From NCBI GenBank assembly GCA_038240875.1, contig JBBRGG010000015.1, forward strand, positions 1 to 23,985: DNA of 23,985 nucleotides. The letters are read 5' to 3'. Position 1 is the stretch's first letter, and each line of letters opens with the position of its first letter. Below, piece by piece: positions 1 to 8,483 of this stretch. The position numbers and the translations under genes were made by a program. This DNA is from JBBRGG01 sp038240875 (lineage in GTDB: Bacteria; Planctomycetota; Phycisphaerae; Phycisphaerales; UBA1924). Below the pieces are notes generated by a model, which saw nothing but the letters and a program-made list of their open reading frames with translations, had not been told where the DNA came from and did no database searches.

Positions 1-3000
1 GGCGGCCTCAGCGGGCAGGTCGGCGTTGTCGTCGATCCATCGGGTGAATCCATCGTCTTACTCGCGAAGGACACGGATTTCGAGACTCTTCGCCCACTGA
101 TCGTCTCACTTATCCAGCCTGGCAACGCGACAAACCTCACCGTCAAGGTCTATCCCCTTTCGAGCACAACCGCCGATCGTGCCGCTCGCGCATTAACCGA
201 TCTCTTCCTCGAACAACCTCGTGGCCGCCAGGCGCAGCGCGTCCGCGCGATCGATCTTGCAATCCCAGGGCCCACTGGCCCGGTTGTCGGTCGCATCGAT
301 CCCGCAAGCATCAAGATAGCGCAAGCTCCATCGGGGACTTCGCTCATCATCGCGGCCCCTGCCGAAGCCATCTCGCTGATCGACCGTCTCATCGAAGCAG
401 TCGACCAAAGCCCTGTTGCTGACAGGCTCGAAATCACGCGTTACGCGATGAACAACGCTCGCGCGAGCGAGCTATCAGGTACACTTCAAGAGCTCTTCGA
501 TGCCCAGCGTCAAGGCCCCGGCAGCGACGACGCAACGCGTGCACGCTTCATCGCCGACGACCGCACAAACTCACTCTTGGTCACCGCGTCTCGCGCGCAG
601 CACGCCGAGGTTGTCCGCGTGCTTGGCTCTGCCGACGCACCCGCCGACGCCGACGACGCGGAACTCGCCTTGATCACGCTGAAAAACGCCTCTCCATCGA
701 CTATTGAGCGCATTGTTCGCCAAGTGATCGTTGGTCGTGACCCCGCAAAGGCCGAACGCATCCGAATCAGCGCTGCCGAAGATTCACGCCTGTTTGTCGT
801 CCGCGCGCCCAAGGACTTGCTCGCGGAAGTCCGCGACATCATCGCGCAGGCCGACACAACCGACGCCGCTGGGCTGCCGGTTCGCTCTATCGCGCTCGAA
901 CGTGCGAACGCGCAGCAAGTTGCCACGGCCCTCCAGCAATTCTTTTCCGAGCGTGCCCGTGCCCAATCTCGCCCCGGTTCCTTTGGCAGTGAATCCAACA
1001 TCGCAATCGTCGGCGACCAGCGCAGTGGTACCATCGTTGTCGCCGCAAACGACGATGATTTCGCTACGATCCAAGGCCTTGTCAAATCCTTCGACGCTCC
1101 CAAAGAAGCCCGCGATCTGCAGCTCAAGGTCATCCCCTTGAAGCACGCCGACGCGTCGCAAACCGCCGACACGCTTCGAAACCTCGCTGAAGAGATGCGC
1201 TGGTCGGGCACGAACGTGAACAACGCCGATAGCGATGTCTTCATTGAAGCTAACGACCGCACCAACGCCCTAGTCATCATGGGCAAAGGCGAAGTCTTCG
1301 CCACCGTCGAGCGAGTTCTTGCAACGCTCGATCAGCCAACGCCCGACGGCCAAGCCTTTCAGGTTGCCGTCGCAATCGAGGTGAAAAACTCCGACGTACA
1401 GGCCATTCGCACCGCGATCTCTCGCGTCATGGCCACGCCCGGCTGGCGCTCATGGCGGGGTGTAGATCCAGCCGCGGTGACCGTCGAGATCGATCGCGTT
1501 CGTCGCGCACTCATCATTGTTGGCAAGAAAGATCGCGTCGATCAAGCTATCTCGTACATCAAAACCCTCGACGCAGCCGACACGGGCGCTGCGCCGCAAA
1601 CCATCGAAGCCATCACGCTCCAGAATGCTCGTGCCGACCGCGCTGGCCAGAGCCTTCGCCAGTTCTTTACCGATCGCGCCCGCGCCCAAGGTATTGATAC
1701 TCCACAAGCCACTATCCTCGGCTCTCCCGATGGCAACGTCATCATCGTCGCGGGCGACGAAGCCTCCATCAAAACCGTGCGCGATCTTGTTGCCCAGATC
1801 GATCAACCCGACCAAGGCAAGGACCGCCGCGTCGAAGTCTTCGTCCTCTCCAATGGCACCGCCGCCGACGCCGCCAACGTTATCCGCTCGGTATTCACCA
1901 CCAAACAAGGCGCGGACAACCCCGTCGTCGTGACTCCACAACCAAGCACCAATTCACTGATCGTCGCCGCGCCCGAAGCGCTCTTTCCCCAGGTTCAAGC
2001 ACTGTTAAAACAGCTCGACGCACCGCCCAACGCCGAAGAAGTCAACATCGAAACCGTGACGCTCAATACGGCACGCGCGGCCGACGTCGCCACCGCACTG
2101 AAATCCGCGCTGCCTCCCAATGTCAAGGTCACGATCACTCCCGTGACCCGGAGCAACACCATTATCCTGACCGGCTCACGCGAGGCAGTCGCTCTTGCAA
2201 TGACTCAGGTAGCCAAGCTCGACGAAGAGCCCGTTCGTAGTGGCTTGGTCTTTCGTCGCGTGCGACTTGCAGCAGGCGATGCCGCCGACGTCAGCTTCAC
2301 TCTCGAACAACTGCTTACCGCACGGCCTCGCCTAGCAGGTGACGCGCAAGCGAGCATCGATTACTCTCGCACCGACAATACAATCACGATCTACGCGCCC
2401 GCCGACCAACTCGAAGAAATCCTAAGAATCATCACCGAGCTTGATCAGCCCAACGGCGTTGCACGCCAAACCGAGTTTGTCAAACTGGAATACGCTCGCG
2501 CTGAACAAACCGCTTCAGCACTCCGCGTTTTCTACGGCCGATTTGCCCCCGAAGCCGACACCCCTGGCGCCCGCCGCGTCACGATCATTCCCGACACCGT
2601 AAGCAATTCACTCGTGATCCGCGCCGACGCGTCGCAATGGGAAGGTATCCGCGCGCTGCTTACCAAACTCGACACCAAGGAATACGACACGTCGCAGCAA
2701 CTCACCGTGATCCCTCTCGAACACGCCGAAGCACCAAGCGTGGCTCGCGCACTCAACGAAGGCTTCCGCGCCCCAATCGAAGAGCAGATCCGCCGTGCCG
2801 AAGCCGAATCACGCCGCGGCAATCAACTTAATCAACGTGGTAACGAAACTCGCACCGAAGTGCCCATCCTCGTTGATGCCTCCAGCGTTCCCAGCGTGAG
2901 CGCTGAACCACGCACCAATTCTCTTGTCATCTTTGCCAAGCCCAAGGACGCCGAACGCATCGCGAGCATCGTTCGCCAACTCGACGTCGCGGGCTTTGAA

Positions 3001-6000
3001 GACATGCCTGCGGCTCGCATCATTCCTCTCGCCGTCGGCAAGCCTTCCGCAATCGCGGCCACTATTCGCGAGGTCTACCTCAATCAAACCGAGCGAGTTC
3101 GTGGACCGCGCGCGACGCTCGTGATCGGCGACGATACCGCTGGCGCACTCATCGTCCGCGCCGATGATGAACGCTTCGCCGAAGTCTCCGCGCTGGCTAC
3201 TGCTCTTCAACAACAAGGCCAGATCGGCCGCGTTCAACCACATGTTGTCCGCTTGAAGCACGTTTCCGCCGCTCGCCTGCGCCCAACGCTTCTCGCCACA
3301 TTCACCGAGACCGCGCGCACGCAAGGCGAGACCATCGCTATCGAAATCGATCGCGGCTCTAACACCCTTGTCGTCGCTTGCTCCGCGCGCCTCTTGGAAC
3401 AAATCAAAGCCGTCGTCGAAGAACTCGATCAACCCTCACCCACTCCCGATGGCGAACCCAACGCAACCCAGAACCTCCTCGGCGATTCGCTCACCATCGC
3501 CGACGTTACCAACAACGACCCCGCTCAGATCCGCGCCACCCTCGAACAACTCGGCGTGACACGCGCCCAACCTCTCGATAAACCGGGCCTCGTCTCCGAG
3601 CCTGTCACGCTTTCACTGCTTACCAGCCGCCGCGCTATCGCCATTGCCGGTTCCGCAGCCGATGCACGCGTGGTTTCGTCCCTCATTCGCGCGCTCGATG
3701 TCGCACCAGCAAACGCCGAGCAATCTGTTGGCGTAGTCCAGGTCAAAGTCGCTCGCGCCAGCGCACTGGCTCGCACGCTCAATGCCATGTTGTCACCCGC
3801 TGGTGCAAGCGGGGGCGCAGCAGGCAGCGTAACTTCGGGCGCGTCTTCGCCGCCAGCGCGAGCGCTCGCAGAGCATGTTCGCCGCCTGAGCGTCCTCGGC
3901 GCTGGAGCAGTTGCTCCTGATCTTGCAATCGATCTGACCGTGCCTATCCGTCTCATCCCCGACGACGACGCCAACATCTTGGTCATCGCTTCCAACAAAC
4001 CCAACGTAGCGGCGATGCGTGAAGTTGTCGCATCACTCGACCGCTTGCCCCTGGGCGACGCAGTTCTCGTTCGCATCTTTCCACTCGAGAACGCCAGCGC
4101 GATCCGAGTCAAAGCCGTGCTCGATGGCCTCTTTGCCCAAGGCGACGCCCTTCGCCGCCTCCCGGGCACTTCCCGCGAAGCTCTTCCAACCACGGCGACC
4201 GGCCAAGCCCTCGCGAGCGAAATCGCAATCTCTATTGACGACCGCACCAACAGCCTCATCGTCGCCGCACGCGAAGAAGCTGTCGCGCTGGTCGAGGTGC
4301 TCATCCGTGATCTCGATGGCGAAAAAGCCGGTAAATGGATCGAGCCGATGGTGATCCCGCTGGCTAACGCCGACGCTGTCCTTGTCGCCGACAAACTCCG
4401 CGAAATTCTAATCCGTGGCTTAGCCACCACTCCCGACGCCATCGGCCTCCAACGCCAATATGGTCGTCTCCGCATCGCCAAAGAACGCGACGCAACTTCT
4501 GCACTCCCCGCTAATCCTGTCTCGCCTTCAGATGCGGCCGCGCCCGCGAATCCTGCACTGCCCGCACAGGCGCAATCGCCCACCGAATATGTCGAAACCG
4601 ATCTCTTCGCACCAGTTTCTGGCCTCATCATTACAGCACAAGAAGAATCCAACTCACTCTTGGTCATCGGCACGCCCGGCAACAACGCCGCGGTCAAAGC
4701 ACTCGTCGCCCAACTCGACATTCCCATCGCTGGCATCGATTCGCAGGTCCGCATGTACCCCTTGAAGTATGCCGCTGCTGATCGCGTCGCGACCCTCTGC
4801 CGCGAGTTCTTCCGCCAGCGTTCCGCGACCGAGCCCGTGCCTCGCAAAGCAGACGACGTCATCATCACCACCGACGTCCGCACCAACACGCTTATCGTCG
4901 CGACCAGCCCGCGCTCTTTCGCCATTCTCGAAGGCCTCCTCAAAACCTTCGACGCCGAACGCGCCAACTTCACCGTTGGCATGCACGTCCTTCCAGTCAA
5001 AGACGTAGACGTACGCACGCTCGCGCCTCGTATTGAAAGGCTCATGCGCGAGCGCCTTTCCGCCGCCGCTCAAGCTGGCTCGGTTCGCAACCCTCTCGAC
5101 GCCTTCACTATCGAAGCCGAGCCCGTCAACAACCTCCTCATCATCTCGTGCAGCGATGAAAACCTCGTCGTAATCAAAGAGCTTGTCGCCGCCCTTACCG
5201 CGAACACTTCCGAGTTAGCCGCGAGCGAACGCGTCGAGATCATGCAGCTCACCAAGGCTCGCGCCGACGAAGTTGCTACGTCCATCCAATCTCTCTACGT
5301 CGAAAAAGAACTTCAGCGTCGCGGCCCAGGCTCCGTCCGCGTCACCGCCAATGAACGACTGAATGCCCTCATTGTTTCAGGTAACGAACAAGACATGATC
5401 GAGATCCGCGCCCTCGCCGCCCGCCTTGATCGAGCCGAAGTCGCCGCCGTGCAGCAGATCAAGTGGATCCCGCTCAAGAGCGCGAACGCGAGCGAAGTTG
5501 TCCAACTTTTGCAGAGCGTTCTTGCCGGTCGCCCCATGGGTGGTGGTCGTGGCGTTGCCGCTCGCCAGGCTACCCGCGTTCAATTCATTCGCGACACCTT
5601 CATCAAAGATCTTGAAACTCGCATCGGCACCAAGCCCACCGAAACCGAGCTCGATGGCGCGATCCGTGACCAAGTCACACTCACACCCGACACGCGCACC
5701 AACGCAATCTGGATTACCGCGCCCGAACCCATGATGGTCCTCATCACCGAGATGATCGGCGATATGGAATCCAGCAGCGCGGGCGCTCGCAAGATCGAGT
5801 ATTACCGCCTGAAAAACGCCGACGCGCGACAGATGGCCGTCCTCCTCCGCGATACCTTCAACCTCCGCGAGCAAGGCCGATCTCTCGTCCTGATCCCCAC
5901 CGGCGGTGCACAAGACCAAGCTCCGAATCCTGCTATCAAAGCAGCAGATATCCCAACCATCGAAGGCGAGTTCCCCGGCTCTTCCGTCACGCCCGTTCCC

Positions 6001-7674
6001 GATGAACGCATGCAATTATCCGTCGCTATCGACGCACGCACCAACACTCTCGTCGTCTCAGGCACAGAGGAATATCTCACGCTTGTTCGCACTCTCGTCG
6101 AACGCCTCGATTCCATCGAAGCAACCGAGCGCGACCGCCGCGTCTATCACCTTCGCAATGCCAAGGCTAAAGACATCGAGACCACGCTTCAGTCCTACTT
6201 CCGTGGCGAGAACGACACCGAGCGCCGAACCCTCGGCGCGGATCAGGCCGGCTCGTTGCTTCGCCGTCTCGAAGAAGAAGTCACCGTCATCGGCGACACG
6301 AGCAGCAATAAGCTCGTAATCTCAACAAGCCCTCGCTACATTGAAGCTGTGATGGAAATCGTTAAAGAGCTCGACAGCCCGCCCCCGCAGGTCATGATCC
6401 AGGTCCTCCTGGCCGAAGTTACGCTCGATCAGTCCGACTCTTGGGGCATGGATGTCTCCGTCGGCCCCTTCGGCGGCGAAGGGTACAGAATCGGCACGTC
6501 CGCTGCCAACGCTGGCATTGCCACGAGCCTCGGCGTCCCAAATCTCTCCGTCTCCTCCGCCGATTTCAGCTTGCTCGTTCGCGCACTCGAAGCCCAAGGC
6601 AAGCTCGAAGTTCTCTCCAACCCACAAGTCCTCGCGAATAACAACGAAACCGCGCGCATCCAGGTCGGCGAAGACGTTCCCCTCGTCGATGGAGTCGAAC
6701 GCTCCAGCCAGGGCAATTCGTTCGCGAACGTTCGCCGTGAAAAAGTCGGTATCATCCTTGATGTCACACCTTCGATTTCCTCCGATGGCTTTGTTCGCAT
6801 GGAAATCTCTCCGGTCATTTCGCAGCTCACCCAGCGCACCGTCCAAATAGCGCAAGGAATCTCCTCTCCCATCATCTCTGAACGCAGCGTCGATACCGTC
6901 GTCACCGTCAAAGATGGCCAATCCGTGGTCATAGGCGGCCTCATCCAGACCACCGAAGAACAACGCCGCAGCAAGGTTCCCATTCTTGGCGACATTCCCA
7001 TCTTGGGCCTTCCCTTCCGTACCACGCAAACTTCCAACGTCAAGACCGAACTCCTGGTCATCTTGACGCCGCGTGTCGTCTCTGGTCAATCCGAAGCCGA
7101 TGTCGCAAAGACACGCGAGATCAGTTCGCAAGCCATCGACCGCCTCGAAGACCCCTCAGCAATCGAAGACTATCTTGAACAGATCAAGGCGGACATTCGC
7201 CGCTCGCGTGGCCGCACCGACCTCGACGCGCTCGTTCCCTCTTCGTCTCCCGCCCCTTTGTCAAGCCCAAACGCATCGACCAAGCCCGATGGATCTATAA
7301 GTGGCATTCTCTCCCCAAGCTCAGGCTTACCAGCAAATCAACCGCAAGTGCCCATGTCGAACGCGCCGCTTGTTCCATTGATTGGTCCACTACGAAATCC
7401 GTTGGTTGATCCATTAGCCCCCTTTGATCCACTTGCGCCTACAACCCAAGTGGTTCCGAGCACGCCCGTGCAAGTTCTTTCAAACCCAATGCAAGCAAGG
7501 CCAACTTCGCTCACCACTTCAACAGCCGTAACGCCCTCACCAACGATCAAGCCACTAACTCTCTCTCCATCAACTCCAGCGCAGCTTCCTGATCCTGATG
7601 CCCTTGGGCCATTAATCCCTGTGCCGCCTGCAGGTTCAGCCAGTGGTGCTGGCAGTGGTGGGGGATCGCGATGA
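1..7674 (+). CDS. Giant secretin with about 24 N-type repeats (5' end missing)
   Basis: The frame is open from base 1 without a stop, so the gene starts upstream; the ATG at 448 is internal. 2557 residues are visible. Residues 1-2130 are a string of modules of about 70-110 aa, each with a pattern like 'V..I.L.NA.A..VA..L...F', then a 'D.RTNSLIV' strand (for example DDRTNSLLV, DVRTNTLIV, DARTNTLVV), then a helix ending in 'LD.P'. I count 24 complete modules and one partial. This is the secretin_N (N1/N2-like) fold of GspD/PilQ proteins. Residues 2131-2360 are the secretin pore domain, with VMIQVLLAEV, VGEDVPLV, VVIGGLIQT and the signature VPILGDIPILGLPF. A Pro/Ser/Thr-rich tail follows from about 2409. 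Usual GspD proteins are 650-750 aa with four N domains, so this one has several times more. An Ala/Pro insert lies near residues 1498-1530. It should act as an outer-membrane channel with a very long periplasmic stalk. Family call is firm; the exact role (type II secretion, pilus or other pore) is unknown. Confidence 0.93.
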   Translation, partial: GGLSGQVGVVVDPSGESIVLLAKDTDFETLRPLIVSLIQPGNATNLTVKVYPLSSTTADRAARALTDLFLEQPRGRQAQRVRAIDLAIPGPTGPVVGRIDPASIKIAQAPSGTSLIIAAPAEAISLIDRLIEAVDQSPVADRLEITRYAMNNARASELSGTLQELFDAQRQGPGSDDATRARFIADDRTNSLLVTASRAQHAEVVRVLGSADAPADADDAELALITLKNASPSTIERIVRQVIVGRDPAKAERIRISAAEDSRLFVVRAPKDLLAEVRDIIAQADTTDAAGLPVRSIALERANAQQVATALQQFFSERARAQSRPGSFGSESNIAIVGDQRSGTIVVAANDDDFATIQGLVKSFDAPKEARDLQLKVIPLKHADASQTADTLRNLAEEMRWSGTNVNNADSDVFIEANDRTNALVIMGKGEVFATVERVLATLDQPTPDGQAFQVAVAIEVKNSDVQAIRTAISRVMATPGWRSWRGVDPAAVTVEIDRVRRALIIVGKKDRVDQAISYIKTLDAADTGAAPQTIEAITLQNARADRAGQSLRQFFTDRARAQGIDTPQATILGSPDGNVIIVAGDEASIKTVRDLVAQIDQPDQGKDRRVEVFVLSNGTAADAANVIRSVFTTKQGADNPVVVTPQPSTNSLIVAAPEALFPQVQALLKQLDAPPNAEEVNIETVTLNTARAADVATALKSALPPNVKVTITPVTRSNTIILTGSREAVALAMTQVAKLDEEPVRSGLVFRRVRLAAGDAADVSFTLEQLLTARPRLAGDAQASIDYSRTDNTITIYAPADQLEEILRIITELDQPNGVARQTEFVKLEYARAEQTASALRVFYGRFAPEADTPGARRVTIIPDTVSNSLVIRADASQWEGIRALLTKLDTKEYDTSQQLTVIPLEHAEAPSVARALNEGFRAPIEEQIRRAEAESRRGNQLNQRGNETRTEVPILVDASSVPSVSAEPRTNSLVIFAKPKDAERIASIVRQLDVAGFEDMPAARIIPLAVGKPSAIAATIREVYLNQTERVRGPRATLVIGDDTAGALIVRADDERFAEVSALATALQQQGQIGRVQPHVVRLKHVSAARLRPTLLATFTETARTQGETIAIEIDRGSNTLVVACSARLLEQIKAVVEELDQPSPTPDGEPNATQNLLGDSLTIADVTNNDPAQIRATLEQLGVTRAQPLDKPGLVSEPVTLSLLTSRRAIAIAGSAADARVVSSLIRALDVAPANAEQSVGVVQVKVARASALARTLNAMLSPAGASGGAAGSVTSGASSPPARALAEHVRRLSVLGAGAVAPDLAIDLTVPIRLIPDDDANILVIASNKPNVAAMREVVASLDRLPLGDAVLVRIFPLENASAIRVKAVLDGLFAQGDALRRLPGTSREALPTTATGQALASEIAISIDDRTNSLIVAAREEAVALVEVLIRDLDGEKAGKWIEPMVIPLANADAVLVADKLREILIRGLATTPDAIGLQRQYGRLRIAKERDATSALPANPVSPSDAAAPANPALPAQAQSPTEYVETDLFAPVSGLIITAQEESNSLLVIGTPGNNAAVKALVAQLDIPIAGIDSQVRMYPLKYAAADRVATLCREFFRQRSATEPVPRKADDVIITTDVRTNTLIVATSPRSFAILEGLLKTFDAERANFTVGMHVLPVKDVDVRTLAPRIERLMRERLSAAAQAGSVRNPLDAFTIEAEPVNNLLIISCSDENLVVIKELVAALTANTSELAASERVEIMQLTKARADEVATSIQSLYVEKELQRRGPGSVRVTANERLNALIVSGNEQDMIEIRALAARLDRAEVAAVQQIKWIPLKSANASEVVQLLQSVLAGRPMGGGRGVAARQATRVQFIRDTFIKDLETRIGTKPTETELDGAIRDQVTLTPDTRTNAIWITAPEPMMVLITEMIGDMESSSAGARKIEYYRLKNADARQMAVLLRDTFNLREQGRSLVLIPTGGAQDQAPNPAIKAADIPTIEGEFPGSSVTPVPDERMQLSVAIDARTNTLVVSGTEEYLTLVRTLVERLDSIEATERDRRVYHLRNAKAKDIETTLQSYFRGENDTERRTLGADQAGSLLRRLEEEVTVIGDTSSNKLVISTSPRYIEAVMEIVKELDSPPPQVMIQVLLAEVTLDQSDSWGMDVSVGPFGGEGYRIGTSAANAGIATSLGVPNLSVSSADFSLLVRALEAQGKLEVLSNPQVLANNNETARIQVGEDVPLVDGVERSSQGNSFANVRREKVGIILDVTPSISSDGFVRMEISPVISQLTQRTVQIAQGISSPIISERSVDTVVTVKDGQSVVIGGLIQTTEEQRRSKVPILGDIPILGLPFRTTQTSNVKTELLVILTPRVVSGQSEADVAKTREISSQAIDRLEDPSAIEDYLEQIKADIRRSRGRTDLDALVPSSSPAPLSSPNASTKPDGSISGILSPSSGLPANQPQVPMSNAPLVPLIGPLRNPLVDPLAPFDPLAPTTQVVPSTPVQVLSNPMQARPTSLTTSTAVTPSPTIKPLTLSPSTPAQLPDPDALGPLIPVPPAGSASGAGSGGGSR
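6391..7077 (+). other. Secretin pore (beta-barrel) domain of the giant protein
   Basis: This part encodes the only membrane-pore domain of the giant secretin. It follows directly on the last N-type module, which ends in KELDSPPPQ. Landmarks in order are VMIQVLLAEV at the domain entrance, LEVLSNPQVLANNNETA, VGEDVPLVDG, the gate region, VVTVKDGQSVVIGGL, VPILGDIPILGLPFR, and the closing LLVILTPRVV. These match the conserved skeleton of GspD/PilQ pore domains. The size, about 230 residues, is normal, so only the N-terminal array is enlarged, not the pore. Confidence 0.92.
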
Positions 7675-8279
7675 CCAATCAGCCATCGGACACAACGAAT
7701 CAAACCGGCGGCACATATTCGTTATCCCTTGGGTCTCTCGCGCGCACACAAACAAGGCAACTCAACCCATGGCTGCGTTTCATCTGCGCACTCGCCGCTT
7801 TACTCGCTCCAATAGCCATCCTCACCGGCTGTGTCACCGAAGGCAAGCAGCCCCGCAACGTCGCGGCTCAACCCGCTGAGACGATTCCCACAACGCTCCA
7901 AATGTGGGTTCGCACGCCTCTTCCCGATACTGATGGCAATGGCTTTCCCGATACCCTTCCAGTGACGGTCTACCTGTTCGTAGAGGGGTACCCCCTCTCT
8001 TTGGACGTTCCAGGCACGTTTCGCTTCGAGCTTTTGAGTGCCGAGGGAAAGCTCGCGCGGGCGTGGACCTTTGATGAAGCGCAGTGCAAGGCCGCGATCC
8101 GCCGTGCAGGGCCTGGACCAGCGTATGTATTTGCCCTATCAGTACTTGGGGATGGGAGCGACCGCGTCCGCCGCCAAAGTGTCGACCTCACCGCAACATT
8201 TACTCCAAGGTTGTCGGCTTTGGGTTTTCAGCCCGAGCCGGTTCGAGCGCGCACGACGACGATCCAACTCGGGCAGTGA
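7671..8279 (+). CDS. Lipoprotein translationally coupled to the giant secretin
   Basis: The start ATG overlaps the secretin stop codon as ATGA (7671-7674), a typical arrangement for translational coupling. The 202-aa product has a long N-terminal region of about 34 residues, a hydrophobic stretch (residues 36-52) and a lipobox ILTGC with the lipidated Cys at position 54, so it is probably an exported lipoprotein. After the Cys comes a mature part of about 150 aa with no family I recognise. It includes DTDGNGFPDT near residue 84, which resembles a calcium-binding D-x-D-x-N loop. By position it could be a pilotin-like helper or a stalk anchor of the secretin; that is inference from coupling, not from sequence similarity. 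The lipobox and overlap are seen directly. Confidence 0.82.
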   Translation: MTNQPSDTTNQTGGTYSLSLGSLARTQTRQLNPWLRFICALAALLAPIAILTGCVTEGKQPRNVAAQPAETIPTTLQMWVRTPLPDTDGNGFPDTLPVTVYLFVEGYPLSLDVPGTFRFELLSAEGKLARAWTFDEAQCKAAIRRAGPGPAYVFALSVLGDGSDRVRRQSVDLTATFTPRLSALGFQPEPVRARTTTIQLGQ

Positions 8280-8483
8280 CACAGCCTTGTTACAACTCAC
8301 ATAGCTCGCTCGGTATTGCCTGAAAAGGTGTCCAATCCCTTAACACATTCTTAATTGCGAGCAGCACTTCGTGAATCCTCCTGCCTGCACACACTTACGT
8401 GAATCAAAGGGCTAGCCAAAGTTGGCTCGCCGTTTAGTCTGGCTTTGGTTGCGCTCCTGTGCCTGCGATAAGGAAACACTTCA
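8280..8483 (+). promoter_or_regulatory. pstS leader with possible Pho-type 11-bp repeats
   Basis: This 204-bp gap separates the secretin/lipoprotein unit from pstS and should hold the pst promoter. TTAACA (8340-8345) and TTAATT (8351-8356) are spaced 11 bp, with a weaker TGTCCA another 11 bp upstream (8329). Eleven-bp direct repeats of TTAACA-like boxes are how PhoB/PhoP-type regulators bind DNA, so a phosphate-response operator is plausible. Further down, AGCCAA (8414-8419) pairs with TTGGCT (8422-8427), while the overlapping CCAAAG (8416-8421) could pair with CTTTGG (8443-8448). A good Shine-Dalgarno AAGGA (8470-8474) lies 9 nt before the pstS ATG. No clear -35/-10 pair was found. Confidence 0.35.

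Noticed and set aside
3525..5045. 506-codon open frame on the - strand inside the secretin gene
   Set aside because: It is antisense to a strongly conserved repeat protein, Ser/Arg/Ala-rich, and explained by codon bias of the + strand gene.
448..7674. ATG at 448 as the start of the secretin gene
   Set aside because: The frame is open through base 1, and residues before 448 continue the same repeat pattern, so this Met lies inside a module.
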